64,000 nt of DNA. Source: Bacillota bacterium (GTDB lineage Bacteria > Bacillota > Clostridia > Lachnospirales > Lachnospiraceae). The notes below the pieces were generated by a model. It was not told the DNA's origin. It made no database searches and saw only the letters and a list, made by a program, of their open reading frames with translations. Shown here piece after piece: positions 1 through 9,066 of the stretch (positions are counted from its first letter, which is position 1; each line of letters starts with the position of its first letter). The DNA lies in NCBI GenBank assembly GCA_023411555.1, contig JAEYOQ010000024.1, forward strand, positions 62,001-126,000, written 5' to 3'. The position numbers and the translations under genes were made by a program.

Positions 1-186
1 ATCGGCCTTGGTGTTCCGGTACCGATGTCTAGCTGGGGTATTCTTGCGAACGATGGATCCAGAGTGTTCCAGATGTATCCTTCCCAGTTGATAATACCTG
101 CGATCTGCATTAGTTTAACTATGTTATCCTTCAATCTGTTGGGTGACGGTTTGCGTGATGCTTTGGATCCTAAGTTAAGGAGATAA
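1..186 (+). CDS. Oligopeptide/dipeptide ABC transporter permease, C-terminal end (partial)
   Basis: The open frame enters from the left edge and stops at 184-186. The 61 residues seen include SSWGILANDG and end in SLTMLSFNLLGDGLRDALDPKLRR, a C-terminus typical of the DppC/OppC family of inner-membrane permeases. The next gene's ribosome binding site (AAGGAG, 177-182) lies inside its last codons, so it is co-transcribed with the two ATPase genes that follow. The substrate cannot be told from this fragment. Confidence 0.9.
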   Translation: MGLGVPVPMSSWGILANDGSRVFQMYPSQLIIPAICISLTMLSFNLLGDGLRDALDPKLRR

Positions 187-190
187 TGTG

Positions 191-1195
191 ATGAATAAAG
201 TATTGCAAGTAAATGATTTACATGTATCCTTCGATACTTATGCCGGTGAAGTAAAGGCAGTTCGCGGTGTCACCTTCGACGTAGCTGAAGGTGAGGTACT
301 TGCTATCGTAGGAGAGAGCGGTTGCGGTAAGAGTGTAACAGCACAAACGATTATGAAGTTGAATCCGATGCCTCCGGCACGTATTGTCAAGGGTGAAATT
401 CAACTTATAGATAAAGATATAGTAAAAGCATCAGAGAAAGAAATGATGGCGATACGTGGAAAAGATGTAAGTATGATCTTCCAGGATCCCATGACCTGTC
501 TTAACCCGACTATGACAGTAGGTAAGCAGTTAACGGAAGCGATTCGTCATCATCAGAAATTGACGAAAGAGGATGCACATAAGGAATCAATTCGACTTTT
601 GAACCTTGTAAAGATTCCTAATCCGGAACAGAGAGCAAAGCAATATCCTCATGAGTTTTCCGGTGGTATGAGACAAAGAGTTATGATTGCGATGGCGCTT
701 TCCTGTGCGCCTAAGCTTCTGATTGCTGATGAGCCTACGACTGCCCTTGATGTTACTATCCAAGCTCAGATTATGGATCTTCTTCAGGAAATCAAGGAAA
801 AGACCAATACGGCAATTATACTTATAACTCATGACCTCGGTGTTGTTGCTTCCATGGCAGACCGCGTGGCTGTTATGTATGCAGGTAAGATTGTTGAGAT
901 AGGAAGTGCAGAAGATATTTTCTATCGTTCTTCTCACCCTTATACTAAGGCTTTATTAAAGAGCCTTCCGACGACAGATATGGATCGTAGTGTTCGTTTG
1001 GTATCAATCGCCGGTACGCCTCCGGATCTATTAAATCCTCCGGTTGGTTGTGGCTTTGCAAGCAGATGTAAGAATTGTATGAGGATTTGTCACGCAGAGC
1101 TTCCTCCTCAATTTGAAATAGGACAGGAGCATCTTTCCTCTTGTTGGTTACATCATGAAGATTGTCCTAGTCCTAAGGATGGAGGTGAACAGTAA
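191..1195 (+). CDS. Oligopeptide/dipeptide ABC transporter ATP-binding protein (OppD/DppD type)
   Basis: Cytoplasmic ATPase that powers peptide import together with the permease upstream and the OppF-type ATPase downstream. Visible motifs: Walker A GESGCGKS near residue 42, signature FSGGMRQR near 157, Walker B LLIADEPTTALD near 178 and switch histidine in LITHDLG. The C-terminal oligopeptide-transporter extension carries a Cys-rich stretch (GCGFASRCKNCMRIC) seen in this family. About 334 residues is the usual length. ATG 191 is preferred over GTG 188 because it is 8 bases from AAGGAG. The stop overlaps the next start (TAATG). Confidence 0.95.
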   Translation: MNKVLQVNDLHVSFDTYAGEVKAVRGVTFDVAEGEVLAIVGESGCGKSVTAQTIMKLNPMPPARIVKGEIQLIDKDIVKASEKEMMAIRGKDVSMIFQDPMTCLNPTMTVGKQLTEAIRHHQKLTKEDAHKESIRLLNLVKIPNPEQRAKQYPHEFSGGMRQRVMIAMALSCAPKLLIADEPTTALDVTIQAQIMDLLQEIKEKTNTAIILITHDLGVVASMADRVAVMYAGKIVEIGSAEDIFYRSSHPYTKALLKSLPTTDMDRSVRLVSIAGTPPDLLNPPVGCGFASRCKNCMRICHAELPPQFEIGQEHLSSCWLHHEDCPSPKDGGEQ

Positions 1196-2178
1196 TGAGT
1201 AAAAAAACACCTTTAAATAAATCTGATAATAATAAGCTGGTTGAAATACAGCAGGTATCCAAGCACTTTAGGGTATCTGAGGGTATTCTGAAGGCAGTTA
1301 ATAATGTGAATTTTGATATTTACAAAGGTGAGACCTTAGGTCTGGTAGGTGAATCCGGATGTGGTAAATCTACTTTAGGTAAAGTACTTATGGGTATCTA
1401 TCCACCCACCCATGGTAAGATACTATATCATGGCAAAAAGGATATTGAAGTTAAAAAAAGTACCCATTTTGATTATTCTAAAATGGCACAAATCATCTTC
1501 CAGGATCCTTACTCTTCATTAGATCCTCGTATGACAGTTGGTTCTATCGTGGAAGAGGGTATGATTATTCATAAGATGTATGATAAGAAGAAACGTCAGG
1601 AACGAGTATATGAGCTGCTTGAATTAGTTGGTTTGAACCGTGAGCATGCAAATCGTTTCCCTCACGAGTTCTCAGGTGGTCAACGTCAGCGTATCGGTAT
1701 TGCTAGAGCTCTTTCCATAGAGCCTGAGTTTATCGTATGTGATGAGCCGATTTCAGCTCTCGACGTTTCCATTCAGTCACAGATAATCAATCTGCTTCAT
1801 GATCTTCAGGAAAAGCTGGGATTAACATATTTATTCATCGCTCACGATTTAAATATTGTCAAATACATCAGTGATCGTATCGCAGTTATGTACTTGGGTA
1901 ATATCGTAGAATTAGCAACTAGTGATGAGCTTTATGATAATACATTACATCCCTATTCTCAGGCATTGCTTTCTGCGGTTCCGATACCGGATCCGGATAA
2001 GGAGGCACAGAAACAACGCCAGATATTAAGCGGTGATGTTCCTAGCCCGATTAATACTCCAAAGGGTTGTCCTTTTGCAGGTCGTTGTCCTAGAGCAACC
2101 GATATTTGTAGACAAGAGAAGCCTGCTTTAGAGATGAAGCAAGGACATCTGGTAGCTTGTCATCATGTAGATAAATAG
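1195..2178 (+). CDS. Oligopeptide/dipeptide ABC transporter ATP-binding protein (OppF/DppF type)
   Basis: Second ATPase of the peptide importer, working as a heterodimer with the upstream OppD-type subunit. Walker A GESGCGKST near residue 54, Q-loop FQDPYSSLDPR, signature FSGGQRQR near 158 and Walker B FIVCDEPISALD are all present. The C-terminal domain has the family's GCPFAGRCP motif. The start codon overlaps the previous stop by one base, which points to translational coupling. It is the last gene of the operon; a strong hairpin terminator follows after 13 bases. Confidence 0.95.
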   Translation: MSKKTPLNKSDNNKLVEIQQVSKHFRVSEGILKAVNNVNFDIYKGETLGLVGESGCGKSTLGKVLMGIYPPTHGKILYHGKKDIEVKKSTHFDYSKMAQIIFQDPYSSLDPRMTVGSIVEEGMIIHKMYDKKKRQERVYELLELVGLNREHANRFPHEFSGGQRQRIGIARALSIEPEFIVCDEPISALDVSIQSQIINLLHDLQEKLGLTYLFIAHDLNIVKYISDRIAVMYLGNIVELATSDELYDNTLHPYSQALLSAVPIPDPDKEAQKQRQILSGDVPSPINTPKGCPFAGRCPRATDICRQEKPALEMKQGHLVACHHVDK

Positions 2179-2191
2179 TGTAAAACTTATT

Positions 2192-2222
2192 AAGGAAGCT
2201 GTTGATACAGCTTCCTTTTTTA
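2192..2222 (+). terminator. Rho-independent terminator of the peptide transporter operon
   Basis: A stem AAGGAAGCTG / CAGCTTCCTT with a short loop is followed by a run of T. It lies 13 bases after the OppF-type gene. Its arm (AAGG..GCTGTT) belongs to a hairpin type repeated in this window. Confidence 0.9.
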
Positions 2223-2370
2223 GTGGAATAAAAGTAATAGCAAATGCCCTCCAAATTATCCTTAAGTGAAGAGTAATTTATGAATAAATAAATGCCAATA
2301 GGGTTAAAATTTTACAATAGGAGTTAACATTACCAGGACATAAATGACGAGGCGAAACGGAGGCAAAGTG

Positions 2371-2955
2371 ATGAAGAAGAAGTACATGATGATAGTGATT
2401 TTCATTTTATTGGTTACTCTGATTAATCCCGGCTATGCTATGGCAGCGAGCGGGTTATCGGATGCAGAACAAGCAATACTAGACAAATTAAGAGCCGGGG
2501 CAGTGATTGACGGTGAGATGAGCTACTTGCCGATTGGATATATAAATCAGGTTGAAAATGAATTATTGAGCAATGAAGTTGACCTTACCAAAGAGCAGGC
2601 TGATATGTTAGTTAAAAAAATAGATGAGGCTATCGAGATAATGTCAACGATTGGATATGTGGATAGTAACACAATTCCTACCTCAGAAGCTGCTTTTAAG
2701 TTGCTGACTGTGGCTACGGAAGCTGCAAACGTGTTGGATTATGAGGTTTCAGTAGATATCGTTAATTCAAGTATAGAATTAAAAAACTCGGATGGTGATA
2801 CGGTATTTATATCAAAGAACATGGTTAATCAGACTGGTAAAAGTGATTCTGCTTTACTTGTGAAGGGTGGATGGGTCTTAGTTAATTTGATAGTAATACT
2901 AGCTTTTATAGCATTATATTATAGTACAGACCAAGGAATGACTTATGAAGGATAG
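2371..2955 (+). CDS. Secreted membrane-anchored protein of a sortase locus, unknown function
   Basis: I do not recognise a family. The 194-residue product starts with a signal peptide (KKKYMM, hydrophobic core, cleavage probably after AMA) and ends with one membrane helix (about 166-186) and a short tail. The middle is soluble and rich in acidic residues and Ala. No LPXTG-like sorting motif precedes the C-terminal helix. ATG 2371 is chosen because GGAGG sits 7 bases upstream; an in-frame ATG at 2344 lacks a good site. The stop overlaps the sortase gene by 11 bases, so the two are co-expressed; it may be a partner or substrate of the sortase. Confidence 0.7.
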   Translation: MKKKYMMIVIFILLVTLINPGYAMAASGLSDAEQAILDKLRAGAVIDGEMSYLPIGYINQVENELLSNEVDLTKEQADMLVKKIDEAIEIMSTIGYVDSNTIPTSEAAFKLLTVATEAANVLDYEVSVDIVNSSIELKNSDGDTVFISKNMVNQTGKSDSALLVKGGWVLVNLIVILAFIALYYSTDQGMTYEG

Positions 2956-3694
2956 GCTAATGCGCATCATTAGATATATTATTACACCCCTCCTTTTCGC
3001 TATATTAGGTTATAGTACCATATATATTATAGCTGCACCTGACATGAGGATGCTAATTTCTACATTTTCGCTTGTATTAGGGCAGGAGACACCTTACGAT
3101 AGGCTGGAATTAAAAACTATTTATAAGGTAGATGCGTTGAAGGAAGAAAGCAAATCATTCGAAGAACCAGGTCAACCTGAGAAGAACGAGATTCCTACGG
3201 AAAGCAATGAAGTGCAGAAGCCTGCTGTTGAAGATATTGTGAATATCAAAGAAATCCAATATCCTAAAATGGGTGAGCATTATGCTATGTTAACCTGTGA
3301 GAGAATTCAACTAGACGTTCCTGTGTATTGGGGCGATACAACAAAGATATTGAATGCAGGAGTCGGACAATTTATGGGAAGCTTTCTACCAGGCTTCAAT
3401 CGAAGTATCCTGTTATCTGCTCACAATACAACCTACTTTAAGTCTTTGGAACAGATACAGATTGGAGATATTGTTAGCTGTGATACGAATTATGGTGAGT
3501 TTCAGTATATTGTTGATGAGGTTTCAATTATGAATGTTCAAGATGCTGAGGATATGTTGGAACGTGTGCTTGGCCTTCATGAGGAAAAGCTAATCATGTA
3601 CACCTGTTATCCCTTTCGGGCCTTTGGAGAAAGTAAGGAAAATAGAATGTTCGTTTTTGCAGAGAAACTCGAAGGACCGAGGGTTATTCAATGA
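2945..3694 (+). CDS. Class D-like sortase
   Basis: Membrane-bound cysteine transpeptidase. An N-terminal membrane helix (residues 9-31) is followed by a charged linker and a sortase beta-barrel (about 105-245). The catalytic set is visible: His160 in LLSAHNTTYF, Cys221 in MYTCYPF and Arg234 in KENRMFVFAE. The fold and spacing match class D/E enzymes. It overlaps both neighbours (11 and 4 bases), giving a three-gene unit with a secreted anchored protein and a multi-pass membrane protein. No obvious LPXTG substrate lies in the window. Confidence 0.85.
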   Translation: MKDRLMRIIRYIITPLLFAILGYSTIYIIAAPDMRMLISTFSLVLGQETPYDRLELKTIYKVDALKEESKSFEEPGQPEKNEIPTESNEVQKPAVEDIVNIKEIQYPKMGEHYAMLTCERIQLDVPVYWGDTTKILNAGVGQFMGSFLPGFNRSILLSAHNTTYFKSLEQIQIGDIVSCDTNYGEFQYIVDEVSIMNVQDAEDMLERVLGLHEEKLIMYTCYPFRAFGESKENRMFVFAEKLEGPRVIQ

Positions 3695-4587
3695 TGAGAT
3701 ATAGAGGATTATATATGAAACATAGAAGATTAATCTGTTATGCCATATCCTTTCTTCTGTCTCTACTCTTTGTAGCGATAGCTGTTCTTGGTACCTTCCG
3801 TCTGAGTTCTTTGAATAGTAGCGCTATACGAAGTGTTCTATTATACAGTAATTACTATAATAATTTGTTCCAGGAGATTGAAAGTGATACCAAGCTGTAT
3901 ACCATAGCGAATGGTTTACCTTTGAAGGTACTGGAAGGGGTCTTTCAATTAGACGAGATCCAGACTCAGATAAATAATTATATAGAAGAGACACTTCATG
4001 GTAGAAGGCATTATACTGATAGCAAAAAAGTTAAGGAGAGATTGGAGCAGAAGATTAAGGACTATCTTAATGAGATGAATATTCGCTCAGACAGGGAAGT
4101 AGATCAAAATATCGAAGCTTATATTGCTTCTGTTACTGAAGATTACGGAAAGAGTCTGGAGGTACCTATACTAGAGGATATAGTAACCATCAATAGGGAT
4201 GATCGCTCATTATACTACTTAATCACTGGTGTATGTGTCATGGTTACCCTGCTTATACTAATCCTATATCATAAAGGAAAGCCTTGGTTTTATTCTACCG
4301 TGTTATATATATATACCGCTACCTTCGCAGCGGCGATAATGCTGGCGGTTATTCCTACGATTATACTTTCAAAGGAGTTATACAATAGATTGCAAATCGC
4401 ACCTTCATCTTTGTATGATCTGGCAACAGCTTATATTAAGATTAATCTTAAGGTATTGCTGAGTTTCAGTGGAATATTTTGTGTAATCTCTTTTCTGCTT
4501 CTGTTGTTCGGAAGCATATCAAGGACTAATTATGCTAAGTGCTTGAAATGGCTGAAAAAGGGCAGTAAATTAGTGGTGAGAAAGTGA
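3691..4587 (+). CDS. Multi-pass membrane protein of the sortase locus, unknown function
   Basis: Not assigned to a family. The 298 residues show one N-terminal membrane helix (about 12-35), a charged extracytoplasmic region of about 130 residues, and three further helices (about 173-193, 200-225, 255-275) with a basic tail. The start overlaps the sortase stop (ATGATGA), with GAGGG upstream. Position and coupling suggest it works with the sortase and the anchored protein, perhaps in assembly of a surface structure; that is inference. Confidence 0.65.
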   Translation: MMRYRGLYMKHRRLICYAISFLLSLLFVAIAVLGTFRLSSLNSSAIRSVLLYSNYYNNLFQEIESDTKLYTIANGLPLKVLEGVFQLDEIQTQINNYIEETLHGRRHYTDSKKVKERLEQKIKDYLNEMNIRSDREVDQNIEAYIASVTEDYGKSLEVPILEDIVTINRDDRSLYYLITGVCVMVTLLILILYHKGKPWFYSTVLYIYTATFAAAIMLAVIPTIILSKELYNRLQIAPSSLYDLATAYIKINLKVLLSFSGIFCVISFLLLLFGSISRTNYAKCLKWLKKGSKLVVRK

Positions 4588-4588
4588 A

Positions 4589-4699
4589 TTAGAAGAATGC
4601 TTTATAAATAGCTGACAATATTCCGATCCATAATAGGATGCTAATCCCTAGCCCATTGATTAATCCTCGAAAGAAATTTAAATCCTCGTCTTGTTTCAT
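4589..4699 (-). CDS. Small membrane protein, 36 residues
   Basis: The minus strand encodes a 36-residue peptide starting MKQDEDLNFFRGLINGLG and ending IYKAFF, with one hydrophobic helix (about residues 13-32). A clear GGAGG lies 7 bases before the ATG (seen on + as CCTCC at 4709-4713). It converges tail-to-tail with the sortase operon, leaving one base between the stops. The good ribosome site and helix support a real gene; its function is unknown. Confidence 0.6.
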   Translation of the reverse strand: MKQDEDLNFFRGLINGLGISILLWIGILSAIYKAFF

Positions 4700-4959
4700 A
4701 TTAAAAGCCTCCGCGCTATAATTACTATTATAGGATTAGTATTGGCATTAATGGGTAATTCATTCAATAGGTAGTTAGTTGCTTCACCAAAGAGAGGTAA
4801 TTAAAGTAGAATTTTATGCTAGATAAGCAGCAAGAGCTCTTGCTGCTTTTTGCTCGAAATACGGATGTTCTTGAGTTAAAATAAACATCATCTAGGCGTT
4901 GCAGTTTGGATAGGAAAGTTACGAATTAAGTTATTAATTGTAATAACTAGTTAATTACA

Positions 4960-4987
4960 TTGAAAAACCTTTGTAATTTGCTATAAT
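4960..4987 (+). promoter_or_regulatory. Sigma-A-type promoter upstream of LacI remnant and mannan genes
   Basis: TTGAAA (4960-4965), 16-base spacer, TATAAT (4982-4987). It lies 45 bases before a decayed LacI start and about 300 before manA. The gap 4700-5287 holds this promoter, the LacI remnant at 5032 and otherwise nothing I recognise. Confidence 0.7.
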
Positions 4988-5031
4988 GTTAATAGTTCAT
5001 GATAATAATATTCATTGGAAGGAATTCTTCG

Positions 5032-5091
5032 ATGGGAAGAAATGTTACAATGAAGGATGTCGCAAGGCAGCTTGGCATCAGTACAAAATAG
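5032..5091 (+). pseudogene. LacI-type regulator, N-terminal remnant
   Basis: ATG 5032 with GGAAGG upstream opens a 19-residue frame containing VTMKDVARQLGIST, the first helix-turn-helix segment of LacI-family repressors, then meets a stop (TAG 5089-5091). The rest of a LacI gene is not visible in any frame downstream, and manA starts 196 bases later. It looks like the relic of a deleted local regulator, leaving its promoter behind. Confidence 0.7.
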
Positions 5092-5287
5092 AGTAGGGTA
5101 ATTTAGAATAATATTAAGTTAACGATAACTTAACAAATATCAACTGAGCAAGCACAATACTAGGATCTTATACTTCTATGTATGCTGGCTTATACTGTAT
5201 TGTGAAGCGAATGAAGGAATATATCTCTTGGTTCTTAACTTATATTACGATTACAAAGCTTACTCGGGGAAGAAAGAGGATAATAGA

Positions 5288-6220
5288 ATGAAGAACATAA
5301 TTTTTTTAGCACCGGTATTTAAAACTATGATTTGGGGCGGTAATAAGCTAGCTACGGAGTTCGGCTATACCATTCCCAGCAATAATACAGGAGAATGCTG
5401 GGCGATCAGTGCCCATAATAATGGTGATTGCGAGATTAAGAACGGAGAATATAGCGGGAAGACCTTAAGCTGGCTATGGGATAATCATAGAGAACTGTTT
5501 GGTAATGTCGAGGGAGAAGTGTTTCCTCTTCTGATTAAGATAATTGATGCTAAAACAGATTTAAGCATACAGGTTCATCCAGATGATGCTTATGCCAGAG
5601 AATATGAAAACGGAGCTTTGGGCAAGACGGAATGCTGGTATGTTCTGGACTGCGATGACGACGGAGAGATTGTTATCGGTCATAATGCCAAGGATAAGGA
5701 CCAGTTGACTAGGATGATAGATGAGAAACGTTGGAAGGATTTAATCCGAGTTTGTCCTATTAAAAAGGGTGACTTCTTTCAGATTGAGCCAGGTACGGTC
5801 CATGCAATCAAGAAGGGTACCATGATTTTAGAAACTCAGCAAAATAGCGATATCACCTATCGTCTATACGACTATGACAGATTAGATAATGGCAAGCCTC
5901 GTGAACTTCATATTGATAAAAGTATTGATGTCATCAACTGCCCCCATGTGGATAAAACCGTCAAAGGAGAGATGACGAGTAATGAAGATTGTGATGTGGA
6001 GGAATTAATCAGCTGTAAATTCTATAGTGTAACCAGAATTCGCTTACATGGTGAGCAGGAATTCGAGCAGAACCACCCGTTTCTTAATGTTAGTGTTATC
6101 GACGGTTCCGGGCAGATTGACGGATTAAAGCTTAGCAAAGGAGATCATTTTATTCTCCCTTATGGTTACGGCAGCTACCAACTGAAGGGAGAGATGGAAT
6201 TAATCGTCTCACATATATAA
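5288..6220 (+). CDS. manA: Mannose-6-phosphate isomerase, class I
   Basis: Cytoplasmic zinc enzyme interconverting mannose 6-phosphate and fructose 6-phosphate, the step that passes mannose into glycolysis. Motifs: IQVHPDDAYA and KTECWYVLD (metal site of the cupin-like domain) and EPGTVHAI. ATG 5288 is chosen for AGAGGA 7 bases upstream and the typical start MKNIIFLAPVFK; a longer frame from 5228 has no site. The 310-residue length is normal for Firmicutes. It heads a mannan-catabolism run (epimerase, GH130), whose product mannose 1-phosphate or mannose would enter through this enzyme after conversion to the 6-phosphate. Confidence 0.93.
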   Translation: MKNIIFLAPVFKTMIWGGNKLATEFGYTIPSNNTGECWAISAHNNGDCEIKNGEYSGKTLSWLWDNHRELFGNVEGEVFPLLIKIIDAKTDLSIQVHPDDAYAREYENGALGKTECWYVLDCDDDGEIVIGHNAKDKDQLTRMIDEKRWKDLIRVCPIKKGDFFQIEPGTVHAIKKGTMILETQQNSDITYRLYDYDRLDNGKPRELHIDKSIDVINCPHVDKTVKGEMTSNEDCDVEELISCKFYSVTRIRLHGEQEFEQNHPFLNVSVIDGSGQIDGLKLSKGDHFILPYGYGSYQLKGEMELIVSHI

Positions 6221-6256
6221 GTATTAGTTCAACCTAGTAGCGATTTGGAGGACAGG

Positions 6257-7432
6257 ATGATGAGGGTAAATGAGATAGCGGAGCATTTGACAAAGAATAT
6301 TATTCCCTTTTGGAAGAGTCTAAAGGATGACGAGTTTGGCGGTTTCTATGGGGAGATGGATTTCGATTTAAACTTGTACAAGAAGGCGGATAAGGGCTGT
6401 ATTCTTAATAGCCGTATCTTATGGTTCTTCTCTAATGCCTATATGACTTTATCGGACGAGGAATGTCTTGCTAATGCAAAGCATGCCTTTGATTTTTTGA
6501 AAACAGCTTTCTATGATCAAGAGAATGGAGGTGTGTTCTGGTCTGTTACCTATGACAGCAGGCCTGCAGATGATACGAAGCATACGTATAATCAAGCTTT
6601 TGCTGTATATGGACTTGCGTCTTATTATGGGGCTTCGAGGGATAAGGAAGCCCTTAGCATGGCTTACTCGCTTGTAGACAAGATAGAAAACAACTGCAGG
6701 GATGATATTGGGTATCTGGAGGCTTTCGACCGTTTTTTTAAGCCGATCTCCAATGAAAAATTATCAGAGAACGGAGTGATGGCAAGCAGGACCATGAATA
6801 CTCTGCTTCATGTATTGGAAGCCTATACAGAGCTTTACCGAGTTGATAAGAATGGTGCTATAGCAGATAAGATAAGATGGATATTCGATATTTTTGCAGA
6901 TAAGGTATACAATCCTGCCAAGGAGCGACTTGAAGTATTCTTCGATCATCATATGAATTCCCTATTAGATCTTAACTCCTATGGACACGATATTGAGGCT
7001 TCTTGGCTGATCGATCGAGGATTGGAAATACTTGATGATCCGGTCTATACGGCAAAGCTTACACCGATTACAAAGACACTGGCATCTCATATCCATGCTG
7101 TAGCGATGGATGAGACTTCTCTCTATAACGAATGTGAGAGAGGCAAAGTAGATACCAAGAAGGTATGGTGGGTACAGGCAGAAGCGATGCTTGGTTTTCT
7201 GAATGGATATCAAAAGGATCCATCCAGAAATGAATACCTGGATAGTGTAGCAAAGATTTGGGATTTTATAAAGACCTATATGATTGATCCCAGAGAAGGA
7301 TCAGAATGGTTCAACGAGCTATACAAGGATGGTACTACAATTACAAGTAAGGAGATTGTTGGACCCTGGAAATGCCCTTATCATAACGGCAGAATGTGCT
7401 TTGAGGTTCTTAATCGTAAGATTGCATTCTAA
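6257..7432 (+). CDS. Cellobiose/mannobiose 2-epimerase (AGE family)
   Basis: Cytoplasmic (alpha/alpha)6-barrel enzyme that epimerises the reducing-end sugar of beta-1,4 disaccharides; in mannan users it turns mannobiose into mannosyl-glucose. The whole 391-residue frame matches the family, with active-site segments YGHDIEASWL (about 250), WWVQAEAML (about 312) and CPYHNGRMCFE near the C-terminus. The start is ATG 6257 or 6260, both behind GGAGG (6247-6251). It lies between manA and a GH130 mannosyl-glucose phosphorylase, exactly the next step of the pathway. Confidence 0.88.
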   Translation: MMRVNEIAEHLTKNIIPFWKSLKDDEFGGFYGEMDFDLNLYKKADKGCILNSRILWFFSNAYMTLSDEECLANAKHAFDFLKTAFYDQENGGVFWSVTYDSRPADDTKHTYNQAFAVYGLASYYGASRDKEALSMAYSLVDKIENNCRDDIGYLEAFDRFFKPISNEKLSENGVMASRTMNTLLHVLEAYTELYRVDKNGAIADKIRWIFDIFADKVYNPAKERLEVFFDHHMNSLLDLNSYGHDIEASWLIDRGLEILDDPVYTAKLTPITKTLASHIHAVAMDETSLYNECERGKVDTKKVWWVQAEAMLGFLNGYQKDPSRNEYLDSVAKIWDFIKTYMIDPREGSEWFNELYKDGTTITSKEIVGPWKCPYHNGRMCFEVLNRKIAF

Positions 7433-7489
7433 GGAAGTTTTACTCAGGCCGTTCACAAATATAAGTTGAAAAGTCGAAGGAGATAAACA

Positions 7490-8656
7490 ATGCATCCGAA
7501 TTACTATGTTGAATTAGATAAATACGAAAGATTGGTCGCAAAGAAGAATGAAATCAGTACGATTTATACCGGAATGTATGATCGTTACGTGAATCCTGTA
7601 TTGACCAATGAGCATATTCCCCTATTTTGGAAGTATGATTTAGATGAGAAGACAAACCCGTATTTTATGGAGCGTCTAGGCGTTAATGCCGTATTTAATT
7701 CCGGTGCGATAGAGTTGAACGGTAAATACTATCTGGTAGCCAGAATTGAGGGAAATGATAGAAAGTCCTTCTTTGGAGTGGCAGAAAGTGACAGTCCGGT
7801 GGACGGTTTCCGCTTCTGGGATTATCCTGTTGAGCTTCCGGATACCTGTTCATATGAAACCAATGTCTATGATATGCGACTTACCAAGCATGAGGATGGG
7901 TATATCTACGGCGTGTTCTGTTCTGAGAGTAAGGATACGACAAGCTCCGATCTGTCAGCTGCGGTTGCAGAGGCGGGTATCGTAAGAACCAAGGATTTAA
8001 AAACCTGGGAGAGATTGAATAATCTGAAGACTCTTCAGTCACCACAGCAGAGGAATGTAGTGCTGCATCCGGAATTCGTGAATGGTCAATATATGTTCTA
8101 CACCAGACCTATGGATGGCTTTATTGAGACCGGCTCGGGTGGTGGTATCGGTGTGGGCTTCTGTGACGATATCACCAATGCAGTAATAGAGGAAGAAATT
8201 ATTACCAGTAAAAGAAAGTATCATACGATTACTGAGGCGAAAAATGGTGCCGGTGCAGTGCCGATTAAGACGGAAAAGGGTTGGATTCATATCGCTCATG
8301 GTGTACGAAATACAGCAGCAGGTCTTCGTTATGTTATCTATGTTTTTGCCACTGACTTACAGGATCCTACTAGGGTTATTGCAGAGCCTTCAGGCTTCTA
8401 TATTGCTCCATTAGGAAACGAACGTGTCGGAGATGTGTCCAATGTAGTATTTACGAACGGAGCAATTGCAAGAGATAATGGAGAGGTATATATCTATTAT
8501 GCTTCCTCTGATACCAGACTTCATGTAGCAGCGACTACAGTGGATCGTCTTGTGGATTATACCTTCAACACTCCTTCCGACCCCCTTCGTTCGGTGGATT
8601 GTGTCAAGCAACGTTGCGATCTAATCCGTAAAAACCTAGAACTAATAAATAAGTAA
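7490..8656 (+). CDS. 4-O-beta-D-mannosyl-D-glucose phosphorylase (GH130 subfamily 1)
   Basis: Cytoplasmic phosphorylase that splits beta-1,4-mannosyl-glucose with phosphate into mannose 1-phosphate and glucose. The 388-residue protein is a five-bladed propeller; the catalytic Asp is in NVYDMRLTKHEDG (near 124), and RYVNPVLT, FNSGAI and VARIEGNDRKSFF are the conserved GH130_1 segments. GAAGGAGA precedes the ATG. Its substrate is the product of the adjacent epimerase, so manA-epimerase-GH130 form one pathway operon. It is closed by a hairpin at 8711. Confidence 0.9.
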   Translation: MHPNYYVELDKYERLVAKKNEISTIYTGMYDRYVNPVLTNEHIPLFWKYDLDEKTNPYFMERLGVNAVFNSGAIELNGKYYLVARIEGNDRKSFFGVAESDSPVDGFRFWDYPVELPDTCSYETNVYDMRLTKHEDGYIYGVFCSESKDTTSSDLSAAVAEAGIVRTKDLKTWERLNNLKTLQSPQQRNVVLHPEFVNGQYMFYTRPMDGFIETGSGGGIGVGFCDDITNAVIEEEIITSKRKYHTITEAKNGAGAVPIKTEKGWIHIAHGVRNTAAGLRYVIYVFATDLQDPTRVIAEPSGFYIAPLGNERVGDVSNVVFTNGAIARDNGEVYIYYASSDTRLHVAATTVDRLVDYTFNTPSDPLRSVDCVKQRCDLIRKNLELINK

Positions 8657-8710
8657 GAAATGAGAAGAGTCGTCATATCAAGGACTGTTGCATAAAATAG
8701 CTAATGCATA

Positions 8711-8754
8711 AGGAAAGGACAACATGTATCCCATAATTCATGTTGTCCTTTCCT
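8711..8754 (+). terminator. Hairpin terminator, member of the GGACAA..CATCCCATAAT repeat family
   Basis: A perfect 16-bp stem (8711-8726 with 8739-8754) around CATCCCATAAT-like sequence, then TTATAA. Closely related arms occur at 57544-57589 and in the large hairpin at 26232-26484. The gap 8657-9066 holds this hairpin and the promoter at 8900. Confidence 0.8.
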
Positions 8755-8899
8755 TTATAAAGCTATATTTATGTAATAGCCTTTAAATATATATGTAATG
8801 ATATTCACTTACAATACAAGTGCCAGCCTTTCAATACCCTAACTCTATCCTAAATTAGTGCATAGGTTTTCATTTTACTATGAAATTATAAAATAATGC

Positions 8900-8928
8900 T
8901 TGAATGCATTAGAAAAATGTAGTAAACT
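8900..8928 (+). promoter_or_regulatory. Probable promoter of the mannan LacI regulator
   Basis: TTGAAT (8900-8905), 17-base spacer, TAAACT (8923-8928), about 140 bases before the regulator's start. The -10 box is a moderate match. Confidence 0.45.
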
Positions 8929-9066
8929 TCGTCTATGCAATATACAGTGCAAATCAATTAATATATAAACAGAGGTTGTACAAGCTCTGCATAGCATATG
9001 CTGACAGAATAGGCTTTGAAACTTAGATAAGGATAAAGCAAGATGGCGGGGAAGGAGAAGGCAGTC

